The notes: generated by a model not told the origin, from the letters alone. 64,000 bases of DNA from Leptospira venezuelensis (GCF_002150035.1 NZ_NETS01000010.1:1821624-1885623); one strand, 5' to 3'; counted from the first letter of the stretch, positions 15,356 to 25,211 are shown. Made by a program: numbers and translations.

Positions 15356-18130
15356 ATGAAAATCGAACAATTGATGGCATTATACGGAGAGAACGGAGCA
15401 TTACTCGAAGAACTTTACGAAAAGTTTAAGAAGGATCCGAACTCTCTGGACAAAGAATGGTCTCTGTTCTTTCAAGAAGTAGAGACTAACGGTGTATATT
15501 CTAATGGATCCAACGGAAATGGAAATGGCAACGGGAAATCAGCTGTTTCCACTTCCTTCACAGATGCTCAGGCAGGATCCATCAGAGAGATGGGGATTAT
15601 CAACCTGTTAAACGCTTATCGTAGACAGGGACACTTAGCAGCAAAATTAGATCCTCTTGGAATTTCTCAACCGAATCGTAAATTTATCGAATCTAAATTA
15701 GGAAATTTAACTCCTGCGGATTTAGACACTGTAGTCGACACACAGAATCCTTCTCTGGGTCGTGCAAAACTGAAAGATGTTGTGGCTTGGTTTGAAAAAG
15801 CATATTGCAGCACTGTAGGTTACGAGCAATATTATCTTGTAAACGACGAAGAAAGAGAATGGCTCCAGCATCAGATCGAGTCTGCTGAATATCATGCACC
15901 TCTTCCTAAAAGTATTCGTCTGAGATTGTTCGAAAAATTATTCCAAGCGGATCATTTGGAAACATTCTTAGCTAAAAAATACGTAGGTAAAAAACGTTTC
16001 TCTCTCGAAGGGGGAGAAAGTATGATCCCTATGTTAGATACCATCATAGAAGAAGCAGGACGTTTCAAAATGGACGGACTAGTGATCGGTATGGCTCACA
16101 GGGGACGTTTGAACGTTCTCGTGAACGTGATCGAAAAACCTGCTTCATTAGTATTCGCTGAATTCGAAGAGAAGGCTGACGCAAGCGCTCAAAATTACGC
16201 GGACGTTAAGTATCACTTAGGATATTCTAATAGCAAAATGACCTCGAGTGGAAAGGAAGTAAAACTTTCTCTCGCATTCAACCCAAGTCACTTGGAAGCA
16301 GTGAACCCTGTGGTTACAGGTTCTGTTCGCGCTCGCCAAGAGCAATATGGGGATGAGGATCGTTCTAAATTTATGCCGATCACAATCCATGGTGACGCTG
16401 CATTTGCAGGACAGGGTGTTGTCGCAGAAACAATCAACCTAATGAACCTGGACGGTTATACTACTGGTGGAACTTTCCATATTGTGATCAATAACCAGAT
16501 AGGATTCACCACTTTACCGAATGAATCCAGATCCACTTTGTACGCAACTGATCTTGCAAAAGGTTATCAAATCCCAATCGTTCACGTAAATGGGGATGAT
16601 CCAGAAGCAGTCTACCGAGTAACCAAACTCGGAATGGAATACCGCCAAAAATTCAAAAAAGACTTTATTATAGATCTGATTTGTTACCGCAGATTGGGTC
16701 ATAACGAAACAGACGAACCTGCATTCACTCAGCCTAAGATGTATTCCATCATCAAAAGTCATCTTCCAACCGCTCAGCTATATGAGAAAAAGTTGATAAA
16801 TGACGGGGACATCACTGGTGAAGAGTTAGACTTCATTAAGAACGGTTCTGCTCAAGGTTTAGAGGATTCTTTCCAAAGAGCAAAAGAACAAGATATCAAG
16901 ATGAAAGTGGATACCATGCAAGGTGTTTGGGCGAAATATTCCAAAGAACCTTTGGATAGTGGTACTGCTACTTCTCTACTTGCGGAACAAATTGATCGTA
17001 TCGTAAAAGCGATTACTACAGTTCCTGAAGGTTTTACTCCGAACCCTAAATTAGTAAAACTACTGCAAAGCCGTAAGGAAATGGCAGAAGGCAAAGCTTC
17101 TTTAGATTACGGAATGGCGGAAGCTCTTTCTTTCGGTTCGATTTTGGAAAATGGATTTAGAGTTCGTCTTTCCGGTCAGGACAGCCAGCGTGGAACATTC
17201 TCTCATAGACATGCAGTTCTTGTGGATATCAACTCGGGAGCTAAATACGTAGGTCTAAATCATATTTCCGAAAAACAAGCCAGGGCAGAGGTTGTTAACT
17301 CTTCCTTATCTGAGTTTTCAGTGTTAGGTTTTGAATACGGTTATTCTCTTTCTGATCCAAGTGCACTCGTACTTTGGGAAGCTCAGTTCGGTGACTTTGC
17401 AAACAATACCCAAGTGATCTTTGACCAATTCCTTTCCAGCTCGGAAGTGAAATGGCAAAGGATGTCCGGCCTTGTGATTCTTCTTCCTCATGGATACGAA
17501 GGACAAGGACCTGAGCATAGTTCTGGTAGGATAGAAAGATTCCTACAACTATGTGCGGACAATAATATGCAGGTGGCAAATTGTACAAATGCTGCTCAGT
17601 ATTTCCATTTGCTTCGTAGGCAGATACTGCGTAATTTCCGCAAACCTCTGATTATCTTCACTCCTAAATCCTTGTTACGTTTCCCTGGAGCACTTTCTCC
17701 GATAGACGATCTATTAAAAGGAGCGTTTAGAGAAGTTCTTCCGGATCAACCTGAGATCAAAGCGGATAAAGTAGAGAAGGTAGTGTTCAGCTTTGGAAAA
17801 GTATATTATGATCTTCTAAAATATAGAGAAGAGAATAAAGTGCAAAATACTGCGCTTATCCGAGTAGAACAGGTTTATCCTTTCCCTGCGAAAGAGATCC
17901 AAGAAGTCCTTAAAACTTACAAAAACGCTAAAACTTTTGTTTGGTGCCAAGAAGAGCCTAAAAATCAAGGAGCTTGGACATTTGTAAGAGATAGATTCGA
18001 AGATCTTCTTCCTAATGGAACAAAACTCAAATATGCCGGAAGAAAAGAATCTGCAAGCCCTGCTGCAGGACATATGAAAGTTCATACAAAAGAGCAGGAA
18101 CAACTGGTTTCAGACGCTTACACTGTCTGA
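15356..18130 (+). CDS. sucA: 2-oxoglutarate dehydrogenase E1
   Basis: The 924-residue thiamine-diphosphate enzyme decarboxylates 2-oxoglutarate and succinylates the lipoyl group of SucB. Family marks are the N-terminal E2-binding helix region (residues about 4-40), GGESMIPMLD, GMAHRGRLNVLVNV, FNPSHLEAVNPVV, HGDAAFAGQGVV, GGTFHIVINNQIGF, RRLGHNETDEP and the C-terminal VWCQEEPKNQGAW. Length is close to that of other SucA proteins. A Gly/Asn linker with alternating N and G lies at residues 48-60, right after the N-terminal helix. The start has GGGAGATC upstream, 12 bases after lpd. It is the last core gene of the operon. Confidence 0.96.
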   Translation: MKIEQLMALYGENGALLEELYEKFKKDPNSLDKEWSLFFQEVETNGVYSNGSNGNGNGNGKSAVSTSFTDAQAGSIREMGIINLLNAYRRQGHLAAKLDPLGISQPNRKFIESKLGNLTPADLDTVVDTQNPSLGRAKLKDVVAWFEKAYCSTVGYEQYYLVNDEEREWLQHQIESAEYHAPLPKSIRLRLFEKLFQADHLETFLAKKYVGKKRFSLEGGESMIPMLDTIIEEAGRFKMDGLVIGMAHRGRLNVLVNVIEKPASLVFAEFEEKADASAQNYADVKYHLGYSNSKMTSSGKEVKLSLAFNPSHLEAVNPVVTGSVRARQEQYGDEDRSKFMPITIHGDAAFAGQGVVAETINLMNLDGYTTGGTFHIVINNQIGFTTLPNESRSTLYATDLAKGYQIPIVHVNGDDPEAVYRVTKLGMEYRQKFKKDFIIDLICYRRLGHNETDEPAFTQPKMYSIIKSHLPTAQLYEKKLINDGDITGEELDFIKNGSAQGLEDSFQRAKEQDIKMKVDTMQGVWAKYSKEPLDSGTATSLLAEQIDRIVKAITTVPEGFTPNPKLVKLLQSRKEMAEGKASLDYGMAEALSFGSILENGFRVRLSGQDSQRGTFSHRHAVLVDINSGAKYVGLNHISEKQARAEVVNSSLSEFSVLGFEYGYSLSDPSALVLWEAQFGDFANNTQVIFDQFLSSSEVKWQRMSGLVILLPHGYEGQGPEHSSGRIERFLQLCADNNMQVANCTNAAQYFHLLRRQILRNFRKPLIIFTPKSLLRFPGALSPIDDLLKGAFREVLPDQPEIKADKVEKVVFSFGKVYYDLLKYREENKVQNTALIRVEQVYPFPAKEIQEVLKTYKNAKTFVWCQEEPKNQGAWTFVRDRFEDLLPNGTKLKYAGRKESASPAAGHMKVHTKEQEQLVSDAYTV

Positions 18131-18137
18131 AACTTGA

Positions 18138-18545
18138 GTGTCGAATAACGTGGGAGAACCCGTCCTATTAGCATTAGTCTTTGCGGACCGGGTTATCTCG
18201 GAAGACAATGGGAAAAAGGGTATAATAGGGACTTTTACAAAGTTCTTTACCGGACAATTTCCCGTAGTCTTTCCTCCTTGGGGAATATATGTATGTGTCA
18301 CAAATCTTTCCCCAGGAGATCATGAGTTTTCTCTAGAATTAGAACATGCAGATTCTGGTGAAAAAGTAATAGGAGTCGGAGGAAATATCCGCGTAAATAA
18401 CGGCTCCGAACCAGTTGAAATTGGTATCCCTATCCCCCATGCCGTTTTTCCAAAAGAAGGACGTTATATTCTACTTTTTAAAGTAGGAAAGGAAATCGTG
18501 GGAAGTCGCCCTCTCTGGGTAGATAAATTAAATCCTCCTGTTTAA
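18138..18545 (+). CDS. DUF6941-family protein
   Basis: The 135-residue protein, read from a GTG seven bases after the sucA stop, matches my recollection of DUF6941: LLALVFADRVI at the start, GIIGTFTKFFTGQFPVVFPP in the middle and alternating beta-strands after it (VCVTNLSPGDHEFSLELEHA). No membrane segment or catalytic motif is seen, and the fold is probably an all-beta sandwich. Function is unknown. It may be co-transcribed with sucA, but nothing ties it to the TCA cycle. The start codon has no convincing ribosome binding site, so coupling to sucA termination is plausible. Confidence 0.72.
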   Translation: MSNNVGEPVLLALVFADRVISEDNGKKGIIGTFTKFFTGQFPVVFPPWGIYVCVTNLSPGDHEFSLELEHADSGEKVIGVGGNIRVNNGSEPVEIGIPIPHAVFPKEGRYILLFKVGKEIVGSRPLWVDKLNPPV

Positions 18546-18704
18546 CCCTCCTTTTGGAGAATCCAAATACTTTGGGAATTCCTTCGTTTTCTTGTACGAA
18601 TAGATAATAATTTTTTTCCAATATTCATCTTTTGAAATAGGCTTGCCTTGGGACTTTTTTCCAAGTATTCTACCTGTCTCTAATATACGAATTTATTATA
18701 TATT

Positions 18705-20252
18705 ATGACGACGCCTGCGGAAAAAGACATCACATTCGAAAAGGCTTTGAAGGATGCAAAGCTGATCGAGGCCAGATTTAAAGGCCTTCTAGAATCTTTA
18801 CCTGATTCTATCGTTATGGTAAACGATTCAGGAAGTATAGTATTCGTAAATGAACAGGCTCTTAGAATGTTTGATTATACATTAAAGGAGCTATTGGGGC
18901 AGCCTATAGAGATTCTTCTTCCTGATAGATTCAGGAAAAACCATATTTCACATCGTAATCATTATTTCACAATGCCAAGAACAAGATCAATGGGCGTTGG
19001 TTCGGAACTTTTTGGTAGGAAATCCAATGGAACCGAATTCCCGGTAGAGATTAGTTTAAGTCCTTACCGAACAGAAGAAACAACATTGGTATTGAGCGCC
19101 ATCCGTGACATTAGAGAAAGGATTAAAGCGGAAGCTAAGTTCAGAGGACTTCTTGAGTCCGCTCCTGACGCAGTCGTGATCGTAAATCGGGACGGAAATA
19201 TAGTCCTAATCAATTCCCAAGCAGAAAAATTATTCGGATACCCTAGGGAAGAATTGCTGTATAAGCCGGTGGAAGTTCTGGTACCGGAAAGATTCAGGTC
19301 CAATCATACCGGCAATAGGATCGGTTTTTTCAAGGATCCAAAAGTTCGAGGAATGGGAAGCGGGCTAGAACTATATGGACTTAAGAAAAACGGATTAGAA
19401 TTCCCTGTAGAGATAAGTTTAAGTCCTTTAGAAACGGAAGAAGGTATGCTGGTTTCTAGTTCTATTCGTGATATCACTGAAAGAAAACAACAAGAGGAAT
19501 TCAGAAGAGCTGCATTAGAAGAACAGAATGAAAGAATGAAGGAAACTGCCAGATTAAAAAGCGAATTCCTGGCGAACATGTCACATGAGCTAAGAACTCC
19601 TTTGAATGGAATTATAGGTTTCTCCGAATTACTTTCCGACGAAAGGCCAGGACCATTAAATGGAAAACAAAAAGAATACTTAACAGATATTTTAAATAGC
19701 GCGAATCATCTTTTGAAATTGATCAATGATGTCCTGGATCTCGCAAAAGTAGAATCAGGAAAGATGGAATTATTTCTGGAAACATTCTCCTTATCCAACG
19801 CAATCAAAGAAGTTTCATCCATTATTCGCCCTTTATTAAGAAAGAAGAAGATCAACTTTTTAGTAAAAGTAGAGGACTCTGTGGACTCAGTGACATGGGA
19901 TCCCCAAAAAATTAAACAGATACTATACAATCTTTTATCCAATGCCGTAAAATTCAGCAATGAAACTGGCAATATTAAAGTGAATATGGAGGCAGAAGGC
20001 AAAGATTTTATCCGAATGAAATTCGAAGACGAGGGGATCGGAATAGATGAAAAGGACATTACGCGGATTTTTGAGGAATTTCAACAAATAGATAGCGGCG
20101 CAAATCGGCAATTCCAGGGAACGGGGTTAGGTCTTGCTCTAACAAAAAGGATAGTGGAATTAATGAACGGAACTATAAAAGTAGAAAGTGTGTTGGGCAA
20201 AGGATCAATTTTCACTATAATACTTCCTAGGAATATTTTGAACGGAAAATAA
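18705..20252 (+). CDS. Cytoplasmic PAS-PAS histidine kinase
   Basis: The 515-residue kinase has no transmembrane segment. Two PAS domains at about 22-140 and 146-262 are close copies of each other (both contain GLLES, PD, a VN segment, RF followed by NH, and FPVEISLSP). A short coil leads to the HisKA domain with EFLANMSHELRTPLNG (phospho-acceptor H294), then the ATPase domain with NLLSNAVKFSN (N box), DEGIGIDEKDI (G1) and GTGLGLALTKR (G2). It ends one base before the single-domain response regulator, its likely partner. The stimulus is unknown; PAS domains could bind haem, flavin or a small molecule, and no haem-type His is obvious. Confidence 0.92.
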   Translation: MTTPAEKDITFEKALKDAKLIEARFKGLLESLPDSIVMVNDSGSIVFVNEQALRMFDYTLKELLGQPIEILLPDRFRKNHISHRNHYFTMPRTRSMGVGSELFGRKSNGTEFPVEISLSPYRTEETTLVLSAIRDIRERIKAEAKFRGLLESAPDAVVIVNRDGNIVLINSQAEKLFGYPREELLYKPVEVLVPERFRSNHTGNRIGFFKDPKVRGMGSGLELYGLKKNGLEFPVEISLSPLETEEGMLVSSSIRDITERKQQEEFRRAALEEQNERMKETARLKSEFLANMSHELRTPLNGIIGFSELLSDERPGPLNGKQKEYLTDILNSANHLLKLINDVLDLAKVESGKMELFLETFSLSNAIKEVSSIIRPLLRKKKINFLVKVEDSVDSVTWDPQKIKQILYNLLSNAVKFSNETGNIKVNMEAEGKDFIRMKFEDEGIGIDEKDITRIFEEFQQIDSGANRQFQGTGLGLALTKRIVELMNGTIKVESVLGKGSIFTIILPRNILNGK

Positions 20253-20253
20253 T

Positions 20254-20631
20254 ATGCCTCCTAAGGTTTTGGTAGTAGATGATAATATCGTAAATCTCAA
20301 ATTGATTTGCGAATTATTGGAATTAGATGAGTATGAAGTTTTAAAAGCAGGGAATGCAGAAGAGGCACTTCAGATCATTGATAATTTTCCTTTGGATCTG
20401 ATCCTCATGGACATAGAATTACCTGGAATAGATGGACTTACGCTTACTAGACAGTTAAAGGAAAGAGAGGATACGAAAAATATACCAATCATAGCCGTCA
20501 CCGCTTTTGCAATGAAGGGAGATGCTCAAAAAGCTTACAGCGTAGGTTGCGATGGCTATATTACAAAACCAATCGATACTAGAAAATTTACCGATCAAAT
20601 TAACGGTTTTATCAAGGGATTAAACCCATGA
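20254..20631 (+). CDS. Single-domain response regulator (CheY-like)
   Basis: The 125-residue receiver has the acidic pair in VLVVDDN, the phospho-acceptor Asp in DLILMDIELPGIDG, the Thr in IIAVTAFAM and the Lys in GYITKPIDTRKF. There is no output domain, so it signals by protein contact or as a phosphorelay intermediate. Its DivK-like signature (LPGIDGL, ITKPID) resembles stand-alone relay regulators. It begins one base after the double-PAS kinase gene and ends 58 bases before the hybrid kinase, placing it inside a phosphorelay block. Confidence 0.93.
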   Translation: MPPKVLVVDDNIVNLKLICELLELDEYEVLKAGNAEEALQIIDNFPLDLILMDIELPGIDGLTLTRQLKEREDTKNIPIIAVTAFAMKGDAQKAYSVGCDGYITKPIDTRKFTDQINGFIKGLNP

Positions 20632-20689
20632 TCCAAAAGAATTTTTTCGTCCCCTATCAATATAGAGTCTTTTATCTGACTCAAATTTT

Positions 20690-22783
20690 ATGCTGATTCT
20701 AGTCGTAGACGACAGTTACCAAAACCGGAAATTAATTTCAGCTCAGCTGGAAAATGGATCTAGGCAAATCTATACAGCTTCTAACGGCATCGAGGCCTTA
20801 GAGATTTTAGAGAATACTGAAGTAGATCTGATTATTTCTGATATCCTAATGCCTCAAATGGATGGATACCAATTCTGTTCCCAGGTAAGACAGAATGAGA
20901 AATTCAAACATATTCCTATTATAATATATACTGCTACTTATACTTCTGACTCAGATGAAAAACTTTCTTTCGATCTTGGTGCGGACGCATTTTTGAAAAA
21001 GCCAGCGGGCATTAAAATTCTGGAGGAAACTGTCGCTAAGTTGATCGGTCAACCTAGAGCTGAGCGTAACATCAAAAAATTGGTGATGGATTCCGGACCA
21101 CTTCGACAGTACAATCATAGATTAGTAGAGAAGTTAGAGGAGAAAAATTTCGAACTTCTAAAAAGAAGTGAAGAGTTAGGTTATGAAATAGAAGAAAGAA
21201 TTAGGGCTGAAAGGTTAAATAGAGAAGGCGAAAAGCTATTCAGAGAACTTACAGATGCGATCCATGAAGTGTTTTGGATGACCAGTCTTTCTAAAAATGA
21301 GATCGTTTATATCAGTCAGGGGTACGAACAAATTTGGGGAAGAACTAGGCAAAGTCTTTTGGAAAATCCAATCTCTTGGATTGAATCTATCCATCCGGAT
21401 GATAGGGATAGAGTGATGGATAGTGCTAGAACAAGGCAGGTGGCAGGAGAATATAGAGAAGAATACAGGATCGTTCGTCCTGACGGGGAGATCAGATGGA
21501 TCCGGGATAAAGCATTTCCTGTTAAAAATGAAAAAGGGGATACAATCAGAGTTGCTGGGATTGCCGAAGATATCACAGAATTTAAACTGAAAGAAACTCA
21601 ATTAAAAGATGCTGAGAAAAAGAGAGTAGAACTGGAGCAACAGCTGATTCAAGCCCAAAAACTGGAAAGTTTGGGAACGTTAGCGAGTGGGATTGCTCAC
21701 GATTTTAATAATATACTTTCTATCATCATGGGGCATACCTCAGTAATAGAAAGTAATCGAAATAATCCTGAAAAGTTTTCACAACATATTTCCGCATTAC
21801 ATATAGCTACTCAGAGAGGAGCCTCCTTGGTTAGGCAACTTCTTACTTTTGCCAGAAAGGCAGAGTTTAATCTGGAGCTTACTCAATTAAACGATATCAT
21901 ATTAGAGATCAGTAAATTAATTTCTCAAACTTTCCCTAAAAATATCAGGCTTTTCACATATTTCCAAGAAAATCTTCCTATGGTCCAGGTGGATGCAAAC
22001 CAAATCCATCAAGTTTTATTAAATCTATGTGTGAATGCTCGAGATGCCATGCAAGATGGTGGGGTTTTGACAATAGAGACAACTCTAACTGCTTCTGAAA
22101 ATATAAAGATGGGATATTCCAAGAGCTTCGCAGAAAAATATGTAATACTTCGGATCTCTGACTCAGGCAGTGGGATGAGTGAAAAAACCAGACAAAGAAT
22201 TTTTGAACCGTTCTTTACTACTAAGGATATTGGAAAAGGGACGGGTCTTGGGCTTGCATTGGCATATAGTGTAATCGATAATCACAAAGGTTGGATCGAA
22301 GTAGATTCTGAATTGGGCAAAGGCACTACTTTCTTTGTTTACTTACCTGTGCCTAACGAAAAGCCGAAAGTTACAATACAACCTAATCATTCTGAATCGG
22401 AATCTTTGGGGGGCAATGAAGGTATACTTGTAATCGAAGATGAAGAGCTTCTCCGAAACATGTTGGCAGATCTGTTAAGTTCTAAAGGATATAAAGTGCA
22501 TTTGGCTATAGATGGAGAAGATGGTGTAGAAAAATTCCTGCTTCGACATTCTGAAATCCAATTGGTGCTTACTGATTCAGGCCTACCTAAGTTTGGAGGA
22601 GGAGAAGTAATCAAGAGGATCAGAGCCATTCATAGTTCTGTCAAAATCCTTCTTGCAAGTGGGTTTATGGATCCCGAATTAAAACTTTCCTTAAAAGATT
22701 TTGGTGTGAGTTATTTTATCCAAAAGCCTTATTTGGGCACTGAGATACTTTCCTGCATTCGTTCGGCTTTGGATCAAAAGTAA
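20690..22783 (+). CDS. Hybrid histidine kinase, REC-PAS-HisKA-HATPase-REC
   Basis: The 697-residue cytoplasmic protein begins with a receiver (residues 1-120; LVVDDS, phospho-acceptor D51 in LIISDILMPQMDG, Lys in FLKKPAG). A coiled linker at 140-180 leads to a PAS domain at 180-300 (EVFWMTSLSKNEIVYIS and YRIVRPDGEIRWIRD, a PAS_3 type). The HisKA domain has LASGIAHDFNNILS (H337), the ATPase domain has NLCVNARDAMQDGG, DSGSGMSE and GTGLGLALAYS, and a second receiver runs from about 572 with D629 in VLTDSGLPKFGG. An N-terminal receiver plus a terminal one suggests a relay hub between the kinase upstream and other partners. The ATG at 20690 has no good ribosome binding site. Confidence 0.92.
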   Translation: MLILVVDDSYQNRKLISAQLENGSRQIYTASNGIEALEILENTEVDLIISDILMPQMDGYQFCSQVRQNEKFKHIPIIIYTATYTSDSDEKLSFDLGADAFLKKPAGIKILEETVAKLIGQPRAERNIKKLVMDSGPLRQYNHRLVEKLEEKNFELLKRSEELGYEIEERIRAERLNREGEKLFRELTDAIHEVFWMTSLSKNEIVYISQGYEQIWGRTRQSLLENPISWIESIHPDDRDRVMDSARTRQVAGEYREEYRIVRPDGEIRWIRDKAFPVKNEKGDTIRVAGIAEDITEFKLKETQLKDAEKKRVELEQQLIQAQKLESLGTLASGIAHDFNNILSIIMGHTSVIESNRNNPEKFSQHISALHIATQRGASLVRQLLTFARKAEFNLELTQLNDIILEISKLISQTFPKNIRLFTYFQENLPMVQVDANQIHQVLLNLCVNARDAMQDGGVLTIETTLTASENIKMGYSKSFAEKYVILRISDSGSGMSEKTRQRIFEPFFTTKDIGKGTGLGLALAYSVIDNHKGWIEVDSELGKGTTFFVYLPVPNEKPKVTIQPNHSESESLGGNEGILVIEDEELLRNMLADLLSSKGYKVHLAIDGEDGVEKFLLRHSEIQLVLTDSGLPKFGGGEVIKRIRAIHSSVKILLASGFMDPELKLSLKDFGVSYFIQKPYLGTEILSCIRSALDQK

Positions 22784-22868
22784 AGTTTATCTAGCTCTGT
22801 TGGGTGCTTTTCCTAATAGGAATATCTCACTTAATTTTATCTTATATAAGAAATAAAATATTGATCCG

Positions 22869-22884
22869 TGTAGCGATCGCTACA
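22869..22884. promoter_or_regulatory. 16-bp perfect palindrome upstream of the PP2C phosphatase
   Basis: TGTAGCGATCGCTACA is a perfect palindrome whose end lies 37 bases before the phosphatase ATG at 22922. The centre holds GCGATCGC. It is in the 138-base gap after the hybrid kinase gene. Its symmetry and position fit a dimer-binding operator or a transcript hairpin; no T-run follows, so a terminator is unlikely. Confidence 0.4.
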
Positions 22885-22921
22885 GTGTTGGTTTTAATTT
22901 AAGTGAAAAAGAGAAACGAAA

Positions 22922-25144
22922 ATGAGCCATGCACGTCTTTTGCCGGTCCTAACCTGGAGGCTTGAGCTATTTACCCATACTGTTCCTGTACCCTTTGCTG
23001 TATATTTTTCTGCGGTTACGGGTTCTTTGTATTCTTTAGAAGAATATCTATCCATGGGAGTGGCTGCTACGATAGCCGCTACAGCAATGCTTTTAGGTGC
23101 CTTCTATCTTAGGTATATAAGATTAAAAAAAGCATCTTATTTAGAAGATAGAAGTTCTATCGATCCAAACCTTCTTTCTTCTGCAAAATCCATTTATATT
23201 ACTCAGCCTATCTATGAGTCATTCGTTATTGTAGGCCGTTGGTTTTTCGGAGTGCTTCTTGCTCATCTAATCGTTTATTTGATCGTGGGGTACAGACCTA
23301 ATCTGATCGCAACTATTCCTGCGCTGTATTTGGGGATCATTCCTATTTCGTTTATTAGTTATTTGTTTATTACTGAATACTCTGTTCGGCCCGCTTTGAG
23401 TAGGAATAAGTTCAGAGAAGTTGAGGCTAAGACCAGATTATTTTTTCCTTATTCCAAACGATTGCTCGTAGTAGTTATGGCAATGATCTCTATGCCATTC
23501 AGTCTTTTAGGTTACATGTTATATGCAACTGTGGATGGACGTATTCGTCTGGAAAATCCTCTTCTGCACTTAGCAATCATGGCACTCTTATTTTCCGTTC
23601 CTTTGATATTTACTGCTTGGATAGTTACTGAGGCGATACGATCCAGACTATCTTCCGTAACAGGATTTTTAGAAGAAGTAGGAGAAGGTAATTTTGGTCT
23701 TAAAATCTCTCCTTCTTCCTTGGATGAGTTCGGTAAACAAGAACAAAGAATTGGTAAAGTTGTAGAAAGATTAAGAGGTCTTTATGAAGAGATTCAATCC
23801 TTGAATGAAGGTTTGGAATCCAAGGTAGAAGAAAGGACCAAACAGTTAAAGGAAACTGCAGATGAGCTTGGAAAAAGTCTGGATGAGATCCATAAACTGA
23901 AACTCAGTCAGGACGGAGATTATTTTCTAACTTCTCTTCTTACAGAACCTCTTCATTCCATTCAGTTGCAGGATTCTGAATATTCTTTTCGGTCTTTGAC
24001 TGTTCAGAAGAAAAAATTTAATTATAAACAGAAAGAAAGGCAGATTGGTGGAGACATTTCTCTGGCACATTCTATTCGTCTAAGAGGTAAACCATATATC
24101 GCATTTGTGAACGCGGACGCTATGGGTAAATCCTTACAAGGTGCAGTGGGGGCTATCATCTTGGGTTCTATTTCCAGATCCATGATTGAAAGAACTCCGG
24201 CTTTATACCGAAATGTTTGGCCTGAGAGGTGGTTAAAGAACTGGTTTATAGAATTACAAAAAGTTTTCGAAGCGTTCGACGGTTCGTTAATGGCGTCCGG
24301 TTTTTTAGGATTATTGGATGAGTCCAGAGGGGTTCTATATTATATAAATTGCGAGCATCCTTCTCCTGTTTTGTATCGAGATGAGACTACTATGTTCTTG
24401 GAGCCTAAGGAGAAATATTTTAAAATAGGGCATTCCGGTATTGGGCGTAATGTTCATATTGAGGTATTTCAATTAAGATCTGGAGACGTTTTATTCTCCG
24501 GATCGGATGGAAGAGATGATCTTTTGATTAAATCTGAGATTGATCCAGATGATTCCAGGTTTTTAGAAATTGTAGGAAGAGCAAAAGGAGATCTGGACCT
24601 TACTTATGAATTGATCTTGCAAGAAGGAGAGATAACAGACGATCTTTCTCTTCTTCGGATAGAAGCGCCTAAGAAAAGTTTAACATCTTCTGAAATTTTA
24701 CTCAAAGAGTCGGATCCTGAAAAGAAGAATGGAAACCAAAAGACAGTTTCTCTTCAGGAATGTAGAAGGCTTGCATTAGAATATTCTTCCGGTAAAAAAT
24801 ATGCAAAGGCGGGAGAGCTTGGCCTGAAGTATGTGCAGAGACGTCCTACGGATACGGAATTTCTTTTTACTGTAAGTAAACTTCTTCGCAAGTCCGGTAA
24901 GATTGTATTGTCTATCGACTTAGGAGAAAGATATCGGATGAGAAATCCTGTAGATTCGGATAATCTTCTGCATCTTGCAGAAATGTATGCATCTAAAAGT
25001 AGATTGGAAAGATCCTTCCAGCTTTTAGCAGAAGCAACCGCTATTTCTCCAGAACATCCGAGAGCTAAAAAACTTTCAGAATTTTTAATAGAGAAAACGG
25101 CTCAAATTTCAGAGTCCAGTGAGGACAGAAGAATATTGAGATGA
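22922..25144 (+). CDS. Membrane SpoIIE/PP2C-type phosphatase with HAMP and TPR-like tail
   Basis: The 740-residue protein has about six hydrophobic segments in the first 240 residues, then a HAMP-like helix pair (SRLSSVTGFLEEVGEGNFG), a long coiled coil (to about residue 335) and a SpoIIE/RsbU-type phosphatase domain. That domain shows ERQIGGDISLAHS, FVNADAMGKSLQGA, VLFSGSDGRDD and GEITDDLSLLRIE, the metal-binding Asp series. The last 120 residues are helical repeats of TPR kind (SGKKYAKAGELGLKYVQRRP and ERSFQLLAEATAISPEHPRA). Such proteins dephosphorylate anti-sigma antagonists in partner-switching; no STAS or anti-sigma gene is present here. It follows the kinases on the same strand. Confidence 0.85.
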   Translation: MSHARLLPVLTWRLELFTHTVPVPFAVYFSAVTGSLYSLEEYLSMGVAATIAATAMLLGAFYLRYIRLKKASYLEDRSSIDPNLLSSAKSIYITQPIYESFVIVGRWFFGVLLAHLIVYLIVGYRPNLIATIPALYLGIIPISFISYLFITEYSVRPALSRNKFREVEAKTRLFFPYSKRLLVVVMAMISMPFSLLGYMLYATVDGRIRLENPLLHLAIMALLFSVPLIFTAWIVTEAIRSRLSSVTGFLEEVGEGNFGLKISPSSLDEFGKQEQRIGKVVERLRGLYEEIQSLNEGLESKVEERTKQLKETADELGKSLDEIHKLKLSQDGDYFLTSLLTEPLHSIQLQDSEYSFRSLTVQKKKFNYKQKERQIGGDISLAHSIRLRGKPYIAFVNADAMGKSLQGAVGAIILGSISRSMIERTPALYRNVWPERWLKNWFIELQKVFEAFDGSLMASGFLGLLDESRGVLYYINCEHPSPVLYRDETTMFLEPKEKYFKIGHSGIGRNVHIEVFQLRSGDVLFSGSDGRDDLLIKSEIDPDDSRFLEIVGRAKGDLDLTYELILQEGEITDDLSLLRIEAPKKSLTSSEILLKESDPEKKNGNQKTVSLQECRRLALEYSSGKKYAKAGELGLKYVQRRPTDTEFLFTVSKLLRKSGKIVLSIDLGERYRMRNPVDSDNLLHLAEMYASKSRLERSFQLLAEATAISPEHPRAKKLSEFLIEKTAQISESSEDRRILR

Positions 25145-25211
25145 GATAATATCTTGACTTTAAATTTTTAGTGCTTAATTTGTCGGGGTTATTAATTGGA
25201 AGTTTGGGATT

